This document shows positions 21,760 through 22,388 of a stretch of DNA of 22,388 nt, piece by piece. Under the pieces are notes generated by a model. The model was not told where the DNA came from. It saw only the letters and a program-made list of their open reading frames with translations, and made no database searches. This DNA is from Bacteroidales bacterium UBA5266 (GTDB taxonomy: Bacteria > Bacteroidota > Bacteroidia > Bacteroidales > WCHB1-69): positions 8,364-30,751 of the forward strand of contig DHTG01000055.1 of the NCBI GenBank assembly GCA_002411545.1. The letters are read 5' to 3'. Position numbers and translations under genes: made by a program. The first letter of the stretch is position 1. Each line of letters opens with the position of its first letter.

Positions 21760-22388
21760 ATGGGATTGATAAAGAAATTTAGCATACTGGCGATAGTAGC
21801 CTTTTTGATTATGCCGGTCAAAGCCGACGAAGGCATGTGGTTGCCTTATTTATTGCAGCAAATGAATGAGAAAGACATGCAGGCTAAAGGCATGAAAATT
21901 ACAGCCGAAGACATCTACAGTATAAATCAAGGAAGTTTAAAAGATGCCATCGTATTGTTCGGGGGAGGATGTACGGGTGAAATTGTATCCGATCAAGGAT
22001 TATTGCTCACCAACCACCATTGCGGATACGGCAGCATACAATCTCACAGTAGTTTGGAAAACGATTATCTCACCAACGGATTCTGGGCCATGAAAATGGA
22101 AGAAGAACTGCCCACTCCGGGATTGAGCGTTACCATATTAAAATACATGAAAGATGTAAGCGATGAAGTCTTACGTTTTGTCAGCTCCGACCATATGACC
22201 GAAGTTCAAAGAGAACAAACCATCCAAAAAAGAATACAAAACATCATCAAAGAAGCTACCGCAGGCACGCATTATTCGGCCGTCGTAAAACCTATTTACG
22301 GAGGAAATCAATATTTATTAATTGTAAATGAAATCTTTACTGATATCCGTTTAGTGGGAGCCCCTCCTTCCAACATTGGAAAATTCGG
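21760..22388 (+). CDS. S46 family dipeptidyl-peptidase (DPP7/DPP11-like), 5' part
   Basis: The first 209 codons of a gene cut by the window end. A signal peptide (ending PVKA) is followed by DEGMWLPYLLQQMNEKDM, the family start, then ITAEDIYSINQGSLKDAIV, FGGGCTGEIVSDQGLLLTNH and NHHCGYGSIQSHSSLENDYL. The catalytic His lies in the NHHC pair (residues 86-87). S46 enzymes are periplasmic serine exopeptidases that remove dipeptides from oligopeptides and feed amino-acid fermentation in Bacteroidota. The P1 specificity (hydrophobic in DPP7, acidic in DPP11) is set by a residue near the missing C-terminal serine region, so it cannot be read. The ATG at 21760 follows a TACATTTG box. Confidence 0.93.
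   Translation, partial: MGLIKKFSILAIVAFLIMPVKADEGMWLPYLLQQMNEKDMQAKGMKITAEDIYSINQGSLKDAIVLFGGGCTGEIVSDQGLLLTNHHCGYGSIQSHSSLENDYLTNGFWAMKMEEELPTPGLSVTILKYMKDVSDEVLRFVSSDHMTEVQREQTIQKRIQNIIKEATAGTHYSAVVKPIYGGNQYLLIVNEIFTDIRLVGAPPSNIGKF

Overview
The window is about 22.4 kb of AT-rich DNA that reads as a Bacteroidota chromosome, most likely an anaerobic, Bacteroidales-like lineage. The clues are a FeoA-FeoB fusion, a PorP/SprF-type outer-membrane protein followed by a PD40/OmpA-like lipid-envelope protein, an S46-family (DPP7/DPP11) peptidase, an HcpR-Hcp pair, poor Shine-Dalgarno sites, and repeated matches to the Bacteroidota -7 promoter box TAnnTTTG upstream of genes. No tRNA, rRNA, CRISPR array, transposase or prophage gene was seen.

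Layout. From 211 to 14314 every gene is on the minus strand: a FeoA-FeoB fusion, a SAM methyltransferase, an FMN reductase plus two tandem lipocalin lipoproteins, a GNAT acetyltransferase with a RimK-like ATP-grasp ligase, a basic secreted coiled-coil protein with a small acidic lipoprotein, a histidine phosphatase, a beta-barrel-like protein overlapping a calcineurin-like phosphoesterase lipoprotein, a membrane-anchored GyrI-like protein, a DUF1015 protein, and a Crp/Fnr regulator. From 14422 onward everything is on the plus strand: hcp, the ribosomal operon rpsF-rpsR-rplI, a 730-bp gene-poor stretch with palindromic repeats, the PorP/SprF and PD40/OmpA-like pair, and the 5' part of an S46 peptidase cut by the window end.

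How the parts work together. The Crp/Fnr regulator and hcp are divergent and share a perfect 9+9 bp palindrome centred near -42 of hcp, a textbook nitrosative-stress module. Lipocalins and flavin reductase form an envelope/redox cluster. The ATP-grasp and GNAT genes look like a two-gene peptide-modifying unit of unknown product. The PorP/PD40 pair is of the type IX secretion/gliding envelope type.

The most unusual items are: (1) the FeoA-FeoB fusion whose G domain has lost every GTP-binding motif while its membrane pore is intact; (2) three palindromic GGCGCC sites at exact 22-bp intervals upstream of the PorP/SprF gene; (3) GTAG-led REP-like palindromes, one of which has a near copy inside a coding sequence; (4) a bacterial protein with the architecture and several sequence blocks of the animal ER-phagy receptor TEX264; and (5) large dyads sitting on the -33 regions of two minus-strand promoters. 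All functional calls are from reading the sequence by eye without any database search.
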